Below, in pieces: positions 10,301 to 22,266 of a DNA stretch of 64,000 nt. How positions within the stretch are numbered: the first letter of the stretch is position 1; each line of letters starts with the position of its first letter. The translations under genes and the position numbers were made by a program. The notes beneath the pieces were generated by a model. It was not told the DNA's origin and did no database searches. It saw only the letters and a program-made list of their open reading frames with translations. Source of the stretch: Gnetum montanum (taxonomy: Eukaryota; Streptophyta; Gnetopsida; Gnetales; Gnetaceae); NCBI GenBank assembly GCA_015680685.1, contig MNCI01036654.1:297911-361910 (forward strand). The letters are read 5' to 3'.

Positions 10301-10926
10301 GAGTCTGGGGTGTATGCACTTAACCCATGATTAAACAAAAGGCAAACACCTCGAAGAATACCTTATCCTTAAGGTAACCCAAGGTAGTTCCACCAACCCT
10401 TAACATATTATCCTACTGAAACTCCACCACAACCGATTGAGCAATATCAACAATGGCAGTAATCACAATCATGGGGATTGCCACCACCAAGGCAATAGTA
10501 TCCTTACTGGCAACTTGACTCGTATGGATATTACGTGCAGTAGCCAATCTCCCCATGTGACTCTACTGGTCACATCACTCCTCAACCACACTACCAAGCT
10601 TGTGAATATTATGGGAGTCCCTCTTCTAGAGGCGATATTCCACAAGCATATCATCCTTCTCATCCGGCCACATCTCTTCCACTAATAGCTCCACTACCAT
10701 CTACTCCCGTGATGTAAGGTGAAATCCCTACCTAGCTGCAGCAATGTAATGCCATGAGGGCTATTAACTCTCAACCTAATGTTGGTTCCAACAATCACAT
10801 GAAGAAAATATCTTTCTTTAGAACTAATAGTCCAATGAAGCCCTTGCAATCACAAGCAGCTGATTCCTTAAACACCTCAATATCAATCAAAACTTTGGAG
10901 CCTCCTTCAACCCAATCACCACAGTC

Positions 10927-11427
10927 ATGCTAACACATGCCGTCACCGATTGGATCAAAGCTGGCCACCTTCCCAGGAAATTCTCTTATCCTAGGAGTCC
11001 TCTAATATACTTACAAATCACTGGAAATGTGCTATGCAAGGCTCTTTTGGATTTAAGTTTCGATGTCAACTTGATTTCTCAAGAAATGTACAAGGCTTGG
11101 AACTTGCCTCCATTGAAAAAGACCAACAGCTGTCTAGAGTTGGCTAACCAGCCCATCACTGTCCTATTGGGATTGGTAGAAGACATTGTTACCACTATTT
11201 GTGGGTGGTTGTACCCCGCTGACTTCCTAGTCATTCAGGTAAACAATGATAAGGGGGACTTCCCAATCATAATGGGAAGAGCATGGCTAAGCATCATCAA
11301 CGCACACCTAGGAATCTATGATCTTTCCCTAGAAATATCAAAGGGAAATACATTTGGAAAGATCGAGAAGAAGAAAGTTCTGTGCATCGATCTTTCCAAA
11401 TTTCTTAGGGATTTCAAAGGGCTTTAG
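10927..11427 (+). pseudogene. Element A aspartic protease region of pol
   Basis: An open stretch of 166 codons. The active-site block reads ALLDLSFDVNLI, where the family form is ALLDLGASVN; the D-L-G triad variant is typical of Athila/Tat proteases and here Gly is changed to Ser. The second conserved block is IIMGRAWLSI. The protease would cut Gag-Pol. The Gly-to-Ser change and flanking stops mean it is not active. Confidence 0.85.
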
Positions 11428-11720
11428 GATATAGTGACACAGGGTGTAATTGCGTGTAGAGGTCATGGTTTGTGCAAAGTTTAGCATTGCCTACATGTAA
11501 TCAGTGTGCATAAGTGATTAACATACAAAGATGCTTGTATGCAGCAGCCACATGATAGGAAGACACCCAATGGCTGATAGCTGATTAAGAAAATAGTTCA
11601 CTCATATGCATAGAACCAACTGAGGGTTTGACTTGTGCTTACATCGATAGCATAGACGCATTAGAGCAAGTCCACTGCCAACTTCCAAGTCTTAACCTTG
11701 AAAATATCAACTAGGCAAAG

Positions 11721-13400
11721 TTGGAAATCCCTAAGATATTTAAGCAAGAGCCCTTCGAGCTAAAACCATTGCCCACCGATATGGAATACACGTTTCTTAA
11801 AAATGAAAAGCCAGTAATTATTAACACTAAGCTTTCTTTGCAACAAAAAGAGAGACTACTAAAAGTGATAAATCGATGGTTGAAAGCCTTCGCTTGGTCA
11901 TATCCTGAATTAACTATAATAGATCCTAGGATATGCCAATATAGAATTTACACTAACCCCTCCATGAAGCCTCGAAGACAACCGCAAAGATGATTGAACC
12001 ATAAGCTGAAGCAAGTAGTTAAGGAAGAAATCAAATAGCTTCTTAAGGCTCCATTCATATACCCCATTTCTGATAGTGAATGGGTTAACCCCTTAGTTAT
12101 TGAGCTTAAAAAGGAAGGAAAATGGAGGATGTGCATAGATTTCAGGCTACTAAATATGGCAACATTCAAAGATCACTTTCCACTGCCATTTGTTGACCAA
12201 GTCTTAGACACCATCGTAGGGCATTGCTATTACAGTTTTCTGGATGAATATAGTGGATACAACCAAATATAAATAGCCCTAGAAAACCAAGCCAAGACTA
12301 CATTCACTAGTCCTTGGGGAACGTTCGCATACAAACAGATGTAGTTTAGCTTGTGCAATGCCTTTGCAACATTTCAATGACTAGTTCTAAGCATATTCCA
12401 ATAGTAGATAGGGAATGGCATGGATGTCTTTATGGACGACTTTTCCACTTATGGAGCAGACTTTGATTAAGCCTTGGACCAGTTGGAGCAAGTGTTAAAA
12501 GGATGTGTAGAAACCAATTTGAGGCTCAACTGGCAGAAAAGCCATTTGATGGTCCAAGAAGGCATAGTACTAGGGCACAAAATCTCAGACATAGGGATAG
12601 AGGTAGACCTCGAGAAAATGAAAATTATCCAAGGAATTACCCATCAATCGAAAACTGTCAAAGATATTCGATCATTCCTTGGACATACTGGCTACTGTAG
12701 GAGATTTATTGAGAACTTTTCAAAGGTTGTCAAACCATTGGTGGAATTAATGAAAAAGGATGTACCTTTTGAGTGGACCAGGGAATGCGAATTAGCTTTC
12801 CAAACTTTGAAATAGAAGCTAGTAGAAACACCCATTCTACAAGCTCTTGACTAGTCCAAACCATTTCATATCATGACTGACACATCCAACTATGCTTTAG
12901 AAGCTGTACTTACATAGTTAGATGACCAAAAGTGTCCTTATTACATCCACTGTACAAGTAGAAGTATCATTGGTGCACAACTTAACTACACTATGATAGA
13001 GAAAGGATTAATGGCTGTAGTGTTTACACTAGAAAAGTTTAGACACTATGTATTGGGATATAAAGTATATATACATACAGATCATAGTGAAATTTATTCC
13101 TCATGAATAAGACAATGGTAAGCCCTTGTATCATACGATGGCTTGTAATCTTACAAGAGTTCGATTTAAGGATGATCGATCGCAAAGGAACCAAGAACGT
13201 AGTTGCTGATCATTTATCTCAGTTGCGATGGGACAACAAAGAGGATGAGTATCCAATTTTTGATTATTTCCCTGATGAATTCCTCTTTTTCAATGTAGTG
13301 AATAATCAATCACCCACAGAGACAAACTGGTACAGTAGCATTCTTACCTATCTCCTCACCCAACAAACACCACAAGAGTTAAACCTTAAGAAGAAATAAT
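11721..13400 (+). pseudogene. Element A reverse transcriptase and RNase H
   Basis: RT is read across stops and frameshifts. It has EWVNPLVIELKKEGKWRMCI (about 12075-12140), the fingers/palm DHFPLPFVDQVLD, YSGYNQ, TSPWGTFAY, and the catalytic FMDDFSTYG (about 12430-12455). The FMDD form with FS.YG is characteristic of Athila/Tat. Then come LGHKIS, IRSFLGHTGYCRRFI and the RNase H part with MTDTSNYAL, HYVLGYKVYIHTDH and RKGTKNVVADHLSQL (to about 13220). At least eight in-frame stops are visible, many TAG. Confidence 0.87.
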
Positions 13401-14600
13401 AGTTTCTTCACTGAGCCAAGTATTTTATTGAGATCAATGGGAAACTTTACAAAGTGTGTCCCAATGGCTTGGTTCGATGGTGTGTTCCCAATATAGATTA
13501 ACTGCGAGTTCTCCAAGACACTCATGAAGGTCCTTGTGGGGGTCATTACATTAGGAGATGAATAGCCATCAAGATCCTACTTGCAGGATATTATTGGCCT
13601 ACATTATTTCAGGACACCCATCATTTCATCCAATCTTGTGAGTGCTGTCAACGTGATGGGAGAATGATTGCTAGAATGGAGGATCTGCAACAATGGATTC
13701 AACTGTTAGAACCCTTCGACATTTAGGGAATTGATTTTATGGGGTCAATTACACCAATGCCCAATGAAAAAGCTTATATTATTTTTGCCATTGATTATCT
13801 AACAAAATGGGCTGAAGTAGCTATTGTTAAAGATTGTACATCATCTACAGCTACACGATTTGTTCAACAACAAATCATAAATAAGTTTGGTGTGCCACGT
13901 GCACTTATTTTAGACAATGGTACACACTTTATAGGTGCAACTTTTCAAAAATTAATGCAACGCTTAGGGGTTGAGCATAAATTGACTACACCATACCACC
14001 CCCAAGCTAACGGTCAAGCAGAAGTTACCAACAAGAAGATTACGAAGATATTAACAAGAACCATTAGCAAATTTAGGCAATACTAGAGCACTAAATTGAA
14101 TGATGATCTTTGGGCATACCACTCCACATGGAAACTCCCTATAGGATACTCTTCCTATGAGTTAGTGTACGGTAAATTACCAATGCTTCCCATTCAAACT
14201 AAGCTTCGTACACTATCCACGACATGTGGCCTCAACCTTAACCTTGATCTAGCATAAAGACAATGGTTAGTAACCCTTAACTTACTAGATGAAAAATGAT
14301 TAGCTACCTTGTCATCTAATGAATTGCACAAGGCCTTCAATAAACAACGTCATGACCTAAGAATTAAGAAAGTTAAATATAAGCCAGGAGATAAGGTTCT
14401 CTATTGGAATCCCACACATGTGCCACAATGTACTAAATTTCAAACATTGTGGGAAGGACCTTATATTATTTATGCAACTTTTCCTTTAGGGGCCATGACA
14501 ATATACAAACTTGAGAGCCTAGATAAGAAACTTTTGGTCAATGTGCAACAAACCAAACCTTTCCAGGAGCTTAGGACAACCAATACACATGCTACCTCTC
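13401..14600 (+). pseudogene. Element A integrase
   Basis: Zinc-binding HHCC region: HEGPCGGH (about 13522-13546) and CECC (about 13640). Catalytic core: GIDFMGS (first Asp, about 13733), LILDNGTHF (second Asp, about 13910) and NGQAEVTNKKI (Glu, about 14015). The open stretch 13739-14086 covers all three acidic residues. The C-terminal part (14309-14677 frame) has KYKPGDKVLYWN and FQTLWEGPYII, the usual Ty3/gypsy C-terminal module; no chromodomain follows. It is broken by stops before and after the core. Confidence 0.87.
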
Positions 14601-14653
14601 TTGATGGACAACCTTGCTCACTATTTCGGATCTCCTCCTTCCAACTCAATCAT

Positions 14654-14664
14654 GGGGGAGATGG
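14654..14664 (+). other. Internal polypurine tract after pol (element A)
   Basis: GGGGGAGATGG sits just after the integrase frame. The same motif is kept at the same place in elements D, E, F and G. In other gypsy elements a purine tract here would abut the 3' LTR; in this family it is 1.8 kb or more upstream of it. Confidence 0.75.
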
Positions 14665-16507
14665 CCACCTATGCTAACCATTCTAGGCCCTTAGTTATTT
14701 TTAAATTTTTTTTACACATTTTTTTTTACACATTCTTTGAACTTTTCTTATTTTTGTTTTACACCATCATTCATGTTTTTACTATTTCTTTGTTTGCTTG
14801 ATTTACTTTTATTCATGATCTAATAAGTGCTCATGATGGTGGATTGAATTATATCATATTGATTGCTAATGTTTGATTTTTACCTTTGAATTATGATGTT
14901 GATATTAAGGTATGGTTCTTTTGGTAAAATAGGCAATGAGTCCACGCCGTCCACTCATCCATAAAAATCTATGGTCTCCTTTGTCTTGAAATTGTATAGT
15001 CCCCTTTTTCTAAGTAAACTTGTTAATGAATTGGTGGCTGGGTATTTTTCAAACCAAGGAAATAATCAAAGGATGAAAAGGGCATGACTTCAAGGGGATT
15101 CGATGCATTTGTACTGGCCATTCTCTTGGGTGCTTGGATGCTTTTTCTTGGGTTTTCTGCCATTCTGACATTTTTCAAAAATTAGGAAGAAAAAAAAAGA
15201 AAAGTGAGAATTCAAAGAACATCCCTTAGACATAATAAAGTAATATGGGCTACAAGCACTGGTTATGGAATTGGAAAGACATGATACTCATGCCTGAAGG
15301 TTTCCTCTAACTAAGGCCCTTTCTCACTTCTTACTTCTCCATATCGCTCTCCTCGGAATGGTGGTGACTCTTTGTGGAAGCATTCTTGTTGCTTCAGGTG
15401 GATGGATTGGTCAAGTGTGTTGATGCAAGGTCAGTGGATGTGGTTTGTTTGAATCTAGATTTGGGATGAGTTCTACTCAGTCACATTAACCATGAAATAC
15501 ACAAGGGGATTTACACAACCTTGTTCTTGGGATTCCATTCCATTCTCTCATCTCCATCTTTCTTTCCATTCTTCACCTCATTGTCTATTTTATCATTAGT
15601 CTGTTCTAGGTTGATGCATTGTTTTTCTTTGGTGAATTCTTGTGGGTAAGTTTTTAACTCTTGCTTCCAAATGACATTCCTAGAGCCCACGGACTCTTTG
15701 ATTTGTGGGTTTGTTAGGGCATAAAAGGCATGAGCCTACTTTGGGAAGGACCCATTGGCATTCCTTTTTTGTGTAATTGTTAAGTTCTTTTCCTTAAGCA
15801 TTTCCTGCAATCAATCATCTCTTGTTTCATCCCCATCCATGACATCCATTTTATTGGCGTTGCCGTTGTTATTTTTTTCCATATTTCTTATTCCTCATAT
15901 TTTTCCATCTTATAGCTATAAGAGGTTTGCTCTTAGTCATGGGGGCCCTAGCACAAATTTTTTAATTTTCTCCATTTTACTATTCACTACACCTTGGGTA
16001 GTCACCTGTGATAAATCTCTAAACCAGTTTTTACGATAACCACAACTCAGCCAATGCACTTCATATCAAGGCAAGGTATCAACTGCATTGTGGATTATCT
16101 ATCTTTGCTCATTTGTGACTGTGTTGTGTGTGTAGATGGAAATCATACAAATAATGGATTAGGCTTGGAGGAAGCACTCAGGATGGACTGGAACTAGAGC
16201 ATTTATGAAAAGAGCAAGTTTGGTGGCATGGCTATGAATAAACAATGGAAGGCACAATCTCAGCATTGGTGGAAACACGCTTCATCTTCTTTCTTTCTCT
16301 TTCTCTTCAAGTTTCCAAATAAGGCTTGGATGTCATTTATGTACGAGTGTTCACCACAATGTTGTAATATGCTTATTGATTCATTCACTGGGCACGTTGA
16401 GTCTGTCATCCCATTCCATCGTCAGTTGTCAATTAGTCAATAATCCCATACCTTCCCAATATTTTGTAAGGAACTCGAGGACATGTTTTCATTCAGTCAT
16501 GGGGATA
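14665..16507 (+). other. Element A 3' noncoding region, ORF2 absent
   Basis: 14665 to about 15800 aligns by eye with the post-pol noncoding DNA of elements E and G (T-rich stretch, GACTTCAAGGGGA block, CATGAGCCTACTTTGGGAAG block). About 15800-16400 does not match anything else in the window and replaces the place of ORF2. From about 16435 the sequence rejoins the shared pre-LTR block (CAATAATCCCATACCTTCC) and ends in the purine tract before TGATGA at 16508. Confidence 0.65.
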
Positions 16508-17514
16508 TGATGAAGCGAGTACTCTAATTATTAGAGTGGTTATTATTGGAGTGTGTATTCTAATAATTAGAGCAGTTATTATTGGAGTGATTACTCTAAT
16601 TATTAGAGCAATTACTCTAATAATTAGAGTGGTTACTTTAATTATTAGAGCTATTATTATTGGAGTGGTTACTCTAATAATTAGAGTGGTTATTATTGGA
16701 GCAGTTACTTTAATTATTAGAGCGGTTATTCCTGAGTTACTCCCAGGTCTATAAATATAGCACCCAGGTGCACAATTGGGGAGAAGTCTTGTAGCAGTCA
16801 AGTAGTGAAACTCTTGTAGTTTATTTGAAGGTTAGAGTATTTTCCAAGTGCTTGCAGTAGGAGGTCAAAGTGTGGATGGATCTTTATTTGAGCATTATGT
16901 ACCTGAGCACACCTTGTGTACGAGAATAAAAACAAGCTCTTTGATTCATCCTTGCAGCACTTGAGATTTGTTTTCTTACACATTTATTTTATTTTATTTT
17001 CTTATGCATTTATTTTATTTTATGAACTTTACATTTCTATTATTAGCACAAAAATTCATTTTGATCAATTAAGCAAATCGGTAAATTACACTCAGTACAA
17101 TCACTTCAAGCATGTGTGTAACACTTGGTAACCTAGTAACGATTAGCGTTTGGTAATCCTAGTAGTGCTGCACTGGTTCAGGATGTGTACAACAAGTGAG
17201 AATGGATACTGGTGTTAGAATTAGTTAAAGCCTAGTTAATCAGTAGTTAAGTTAAATTAGTCACTTAGTTATCTCTCTCTCATCCCTTATTAGTAGCAGG
17301 ACATAAAAACATAAAAGTTATAAAAATCATATGCCTCAAGCTTACTTAACCATACAATCGTGACATACAGGTAAGCTTGGGAAGATAATGATCAACCAAC
17401 CCATCTTTATTCCACAAATGCACATAGGCACTTAGTCCTTGGAATTTGACCAGATCGTGTGTGAAATGCTCAGATTTGTATGGTTGAGTGTAGGGGGTAC
17501 CTCATTGCTCATCA
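16508..17514 (+). repeat. Element A 3' LTR
   Basis: 1007 bp, about 100 bp shorter than the 5' LTR because the palindromic array (about 16514-16736) has fewer and shorter units, two of them about 21 bp. TATA at 16750-16756, AATAAA near 16926. It ends TCATCA at 17509-17514, then target duplication ATTAC. Confidence 0.92.
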
Positions 17515-17519
17515 ATTAC

Positions 17520-17995
17520 CAAATGTTAATGCATTTATGCTTGAAGTTAGTTATACTCATGCTATGTAATTAAGTGTGTTGAAATATAAAATAAGTAACT
17601 AAGTATTTGTAAATTAAAGAAATAATTAAAATTAAATAATAATTAATAAAATTATTAAATTGAGCCAAGTGTTTTAATGACATAAAATGGATCTTAATCT
17701 TATTGTTGTTATGAAAATGTGTTTGAGTACAAAATGACTTGAAAAAGATTCCGTATAATTTAATGCATACTACAGGCACTCAGTACTAAATTCTAACTTT
17801 CATGGGAACAAAAAACTACAAGATTTTAGCTATGTTGTTGACCTAATAATTTCATAAATGTGGTTAGTGCATGCATTTATATAGTAATTTATTACACTTG
17901 CATCAATGTTGTTGCATTGATGAAGCTAAGCATGCATTAATGCAAATGCATCAATGTTGTTGTGTTAACACAATTAACAAAACCAAGACTCATCA
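17520..17995 (-). mobile_element. Element C 3' LTR, part 2 (U3 end)
   Basis: Continues the minus-strand LTR begun at 6990. With the insertion removed, it joins at a TTTGGTAAT word that matches the family's TTGGTAAT repeat. Minus-strand TATA is at 17876-17883. U3 holds ATTGATGCAT/TTAATGCAT palindromes. It starts (minus) TGATGAGTCTTGG at 17995. Rejoined length is about 857 bp. Purine tract ATGGAGGTA lies at 17996-18004. Confidence 0.8.
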
Positions 17996-18217
17996 TACCT
18001 CCATGAGTAACTAAAAACTTATCCTTGAGTTAGCAAAATTGGGTTTGAGTTTGTTCATAAATTAATAAAAGTAACTTAATTAATGTTGACTAATTGACTT
18101 AAGTATGACATTACAAAATTTATTTGAGTGTTTACAAATTTTGACTCTTGACAAAATTGAATACATTATAAAATTTCTTATGTAGATATGTACAAAAAAT
18201 GCACCAAGGCATATGCC

Positions 18218-19523
18218 TTAGGTGGTTCCAAGTGGTGATGGCTCCTACAACTCCTATGGTGGTTCCTCATAGTGGTTGTAGTTAATGTACTACTATTGAC
18301 TTATTGAAATGCATTAAGCAATGTCCACATCTTTTCTTTCGTTAAGCTAGGATCGTTGATTGTCTAGGCCAATTTACCTAGATTAGCTATTGTAGGTATC
18401 TTCCAAGAACATGATAGAGTTAAAAAACATCTCATGTGGATTGAAAAACTAGGTAAAATTTTTGAACATTCAATATTTAATGGCTTTATTATGTTTTGCA
18501 GCTCCTAGAAGTTACTAATTTTTTAGGCTATATTTTTAGCAATGGTACTTGGATTTCTAAGCCTTATTTTTAAGAGCTCAAGCTCCGCGTTAGATATTTC
18601 ATGCTTTTGTCATACCTTCTTGTGGAGCTTGTACTTATTTTTATACAATAAGTATGAGCTCATGACCTATTTTTCCAACTCCAATCTTGGCCTTCCAAAA
18701 ATGAGCATTGCAAGCTTGACATAACAAAGATTGGTAAGTTCCATATTTTTGTCATCCCCTTGATCTACCACTTCTTAATATGAATTTTAGCCTTGTTGTA
18801 TGCATGCAATCCATCAAATAGGGGATGTCATGCATTACCTTGGAGATACCAGAGGGCTTGAATTATCTTCATCTTGGCTAACTTAATCTCCTTCTTGATA
18901 ATTTTCTTTTACATGCTTACTTGGTCCCTGTAATGGCTTTTAAGCTTTTCATATTTCAAAGTTTTAGTTTTCCAAGTAACAATCTTGATTGTCAATTTTT
19001 GGTAAATGGTTCATACCTCCTCCATAAAGGGATTTCTATTTTTAGTTATTAATCTTTGTATATCTACATTGACCTTTCCTAGTTGCTCTTACTAGTGCTT
19101 AAGTAGTCTTCCAATTGTTCTTTTGACTGTTCTATCTTAAGAAATATTCTTTACACACCATGATGAGGTCTTTTTTTACTTCCTTGAGTATTGTTTATGT
19201 TAAGAATACATCCTAGGTCGATTTTTCCTTCTTCATCTCAACCCCTTGTTGTTTGGCCTTGAATTGTTTGAAGGTCTCATCCTTGGTAAGACTATGTTGA
19301 TGAAGGATAGGATCAAACAAGTGAGTCCTTAACTATGCAACTTTAGATATTAATTATTGATTAACTGAGGTAGTCTTTTGAAGTTATGTTTTTGTAATGA
19401 TGAGATTTCTCCTTTTCTTGATTAGTGTAGAATAGGTAGATATAATATCTTTTGAGATGTCAAAGAAATATGAAATTAATGACTTGGTACCCACTAATCT
19501 TTCTAACACCTCTTCATGTTTTG
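18218..19523 (-). pseudogene. Element C ORF2, C-terminal part
   Basis: The minus strand aligns with the coiled-coil half of ORF2 in elements D, E and G, for example the block around 18660-18740 that corresponds to EYMELANLYYANLAML in D. The stop is near 18218. It is broken by many stops and is interrupted at 19523 by element B/E; the rest of ORF2 is at 40168-41617. About 17996-18217 is 3' noncoding DNA. Confidence 0.75.
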
Positions 19524-20407
19524 TGATGAGTTGTTGTTGGTTGATTACATCAACGAGGCCCTATTGACACATCTTATCCTACATCGATGAGGCCCCATCA
19601 ACGGAGTGTCTATCTATCACCTATAAATACATGCCTACCAGCCGCATTTAGGGAAATCTAGATTTCAATAGCAGTGAAGCTCTTGCATTTTTTCCATTCA
19701 AAAGTTAGAATTTTTTCCCCAAGTGCCCATAGCAAGAGTCATTGAGAATATAGATCATTATTTGAACATTGTTGTACTTGAGTATGACAGTGTGTGTGGC
19801 AATAAAGACAAGCTTTCTGATAAACCTTACAACACTTTGGATAGATTAGCTATTTTATTTATGCATTTATTGTTTCCAATTATTTATTAAATGCTTTCAA
19901 CTAGTTATTAAATATTTTCCAATTATTACATTAATGAGGCAATTAAGAGAGATAGAATACACACATCATAAGTACAACTGCTTCGAGTGTAACATGTATT
20001 CACTTGGTAATCCCAACAGCATTATTGCTTGGTACGCCCAGTAGCATAGTGCTTGGTCACCCAACAATAGATACGTGGGTTCAAGGCATGCACAGAAAGT
20101 GGGAATGGATACTTATGTTAGGATTAATTAAATGTTAGTAAATTAGTTAATTAAATTACTTTTATCTACATTTGAGCACAAACTTATAAAACACAAAATG
20201 ATAAAAACTGGATATCTCAATTGCACTTAACCATACCAATGAATATCACAAGTGTAATTGGGAAGACAATAATTGACCTTAAGGCTAGATTCACTTCCTA
20301 AAGGGCTAGTGCACTAGAAACAATAAAGTTCATGGAATTCGATCGGATTGCACATGAACACTTTGTGATTTGTATGGTTGGGTGTAAGGGTGCCTCATTG
20401 CTCATCA
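19524..20407 (+). repeat. Element B/E 5' LTR
   Basis: 884 bp, TGATGA to TCATCA. U3 has GAGGCC palindromic cassettes, then TATAAATA near 19622. AATAAAG near 19800. Three copies of a roughly 25-bp GCTTGGTA...CCC unit lie near 20000-20070. Confidence 0.88.
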
Positions 20408-20408
20408 T

Positions 20409-20426
20409 TGGCACCATTGCTAGGGA
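20409..20426 (+). other. Primer-binding site of element B/E
   Basis: TGGCACCATTGCTAGGGA, one base after the LTR. It is the same tRNA-Asp-type site as in element A, with changes consistent with cytosine deamination. Confidence 0.8.
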
Positions 20427-20546
20427 CTTTATTTGTGGAATGTGCACTATTGAGGTTTAAGTGAATATCATTAATATCGTTGTACAAACCAAGGTTAATA
20501 TCATTCCCACTATACATAAAAATTATTAAAGAACATTGACATAAAA

Positions 20547-21367
20547 ATGTCTTCTTCTTCTTGCAAGCCCGAAGAAACCAAACCATTGATCCCATAAGAA
20601 TGAAAAGTGGTATTCACTCATCTAGATGAGTTTGTGTTGAATTTCAACTTCATCCTACATCAGGATGAATAGATACGATGGCATGATATGGAGGGTAATG
20701 TTGTCTTCTCCCTCGATTGATCTATGCTCAAGATGCTATTTAAAACCATTAAGAAATTGGGCATAGCAGATCTTCACGAAGAGTACATTGTGGATGGATA
20801 TGACACTTGGAACTACTATCCCACTACAACACAATGTAAATAAGATAAACGTCAAGAGAAACTTCATGAAGCTACTAAGGAGAAACATTACACTAACCCC
20901 TTATTCCTACTAGATCAAGAGAACAATGAGGATCCTCCCTTGGAAGGTTCTCAACATGAAGATTCTCCACCCTGTACTATTGATGGTGAGGGTGTGAACC
21001 TGACCCTATGATCCACTATTCATAAACTGGGGTCAAGAAAGAGTGATAGCCAAGGTAGGGATTTATATAAACATCGCAACAACAAGGGATCTAAGGATGG
21101 TGATCGTAATAAGCATAAGAGTGGTGGTGGACACCATGGTGGTAGTGGTAGCCCACCTTCCTTTTCATCCTCTTCATCTAATTTTGAATATTCCTCTTCA
21201 TCAAATGGTTCTCATGGAAGCCACCATCGAAAAAATCATGATGAAGGTGATCGGGAAGATAACAATGACCATGAAGGCCATCAAAACTAAAGGGGTGGCT
21301 AAAACCATCATCGACATCATCAACGTAGTGATTATGATGAACCTTTATTGGTGACTCGAAGTATGCT
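20547..21367 (+). pseudogene. Element B/E gag, N-terminal half
   Basis: Starts at ATG 20547 (MSSSSCKPEE). The conserved block DMEGNVVFSLD ... LHEEYIVDGYDTWNYYPTT matches element A's gag. A His/Gly/Ser-rich low-complexity stretch follows (KSGGGHHGGSGSPPSFSSSS, about 21120-21180). It has stops near 20596 and 20670 and is cut at 21367 by the LTR of element D. Confidence 0.75.
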
Positions 21368-22266
21368 TAATGAGCGACGAGGTACCCCTATGCCCAACCA
21401 TACGAATCACAAAGTATTTACATGTGATCCAATCGAATTCTATGAACTTTATCATTTTCAATGCACTAGCCCTTTAGGAAGTGAATCTAGCATTAAGGTT
21501 AATTGTTGTCTTCCCAATTACACTTATGACATTCATTGGTATGGTTAAGTGTAATTAAGACATTCAATTTTTATCATTTTTATGTTTTATAGTTAGGTGT
21601 TTGAATTGTAGATAAAAAGGGATTTGATTAACTAATTTAAATTAACCAATTAACTAATCCTAACATAAGCATCTGATCCCACTTTTCATACACATCCTAA
21701 ACCCATGTATCCATTGCTAGGAGACCAAGCACTATGCTATTGTGTGTACCAAGCAATAATGCTATTGGGATTACCAAGCGAATACGTGTTATGCTTGAAG
21801 TGGTCATACTTATGTGTGTAATCTATTTGGCTTAATTACTTCATTAACATAATAATGGGAAAATATTTAATAACTAATTGAAAGCATTTAATAACTAATT
21901 GGAAATAATAAATGCATAAATAAAATAGCTAATCTATCCAAAGTGCTGCAAGGTTTATCAGAAAGCTCATCTTTATTGCCACACACATTGTCGCGCTTAG
22001 GTGCAATAATGTTCGAATAAGGATCCATATACTCAATGACTCCAGCTGTGAGCACTTGGGGAAAAAATTCTAACTTTCAAATGGAAAAAATGCAAGAGCT
22101 TCATTGTTACTAAAATCTAGATTTCCCTAAATGCAGCTAGTAGGCATGTATTTATAGGCGACAGATAGACATTGTGTTGATGGGGCCTTGTCAACGAGGC
22201 CTTGTCGACATGGTCAACTACATCGACGAGGCCTCGTTGACATGGCCAACCAGCAACAACTCATCA
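21368..22266 (-). repeat. Element D 3' LTR
   Basis: 899 bp. On the minus strand it starts TGATGAGTTGTTGC at 22266 and ends ...TCATTA at 21368 (one change from TCATCA). U3 has four GAGGCC/AAGGCC cassettes, then TATAAATACATG near 22150. The purine tract ATGGGGATA precedes it at about 22267-22277. Confidence 0.88.

Larger units (their letters stand above)
7371..17514 (+). mobile_element. Element A: complete Athila/Tat-like Ty3/gypsy retrotransposon
   Basis: Two LTRs (7371-8478 and 16508-17514) begin TGATGAAGCG and end TCATCA. They are bounded by the 5-bp direct repeat ATTAC (7366-7370 and 17515-17519), which proves a single insertion event. Order inside: tRNA-Asp-type primer-binding site, gag, protease, RT, RNase H, integrase, purine tract, noncoding DNA, distal purine tract. 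All coding parts carry stops or frameshifts, so it is dead. It is probably the youngest element in the nest: LTRs look about 93-95% alike outside the array, mostly C-to-T/G-to-A differences. It lacks ORF2, unlike elements C, D, B/E and G. It is inserted in the LTR of element C. Confidence 0.92.

Noticed and set aside
16493-16801. Open frame of 102 codons (minus) and its plus-strand partner
   Set aside because: Same array in the 3' LTR of element A.
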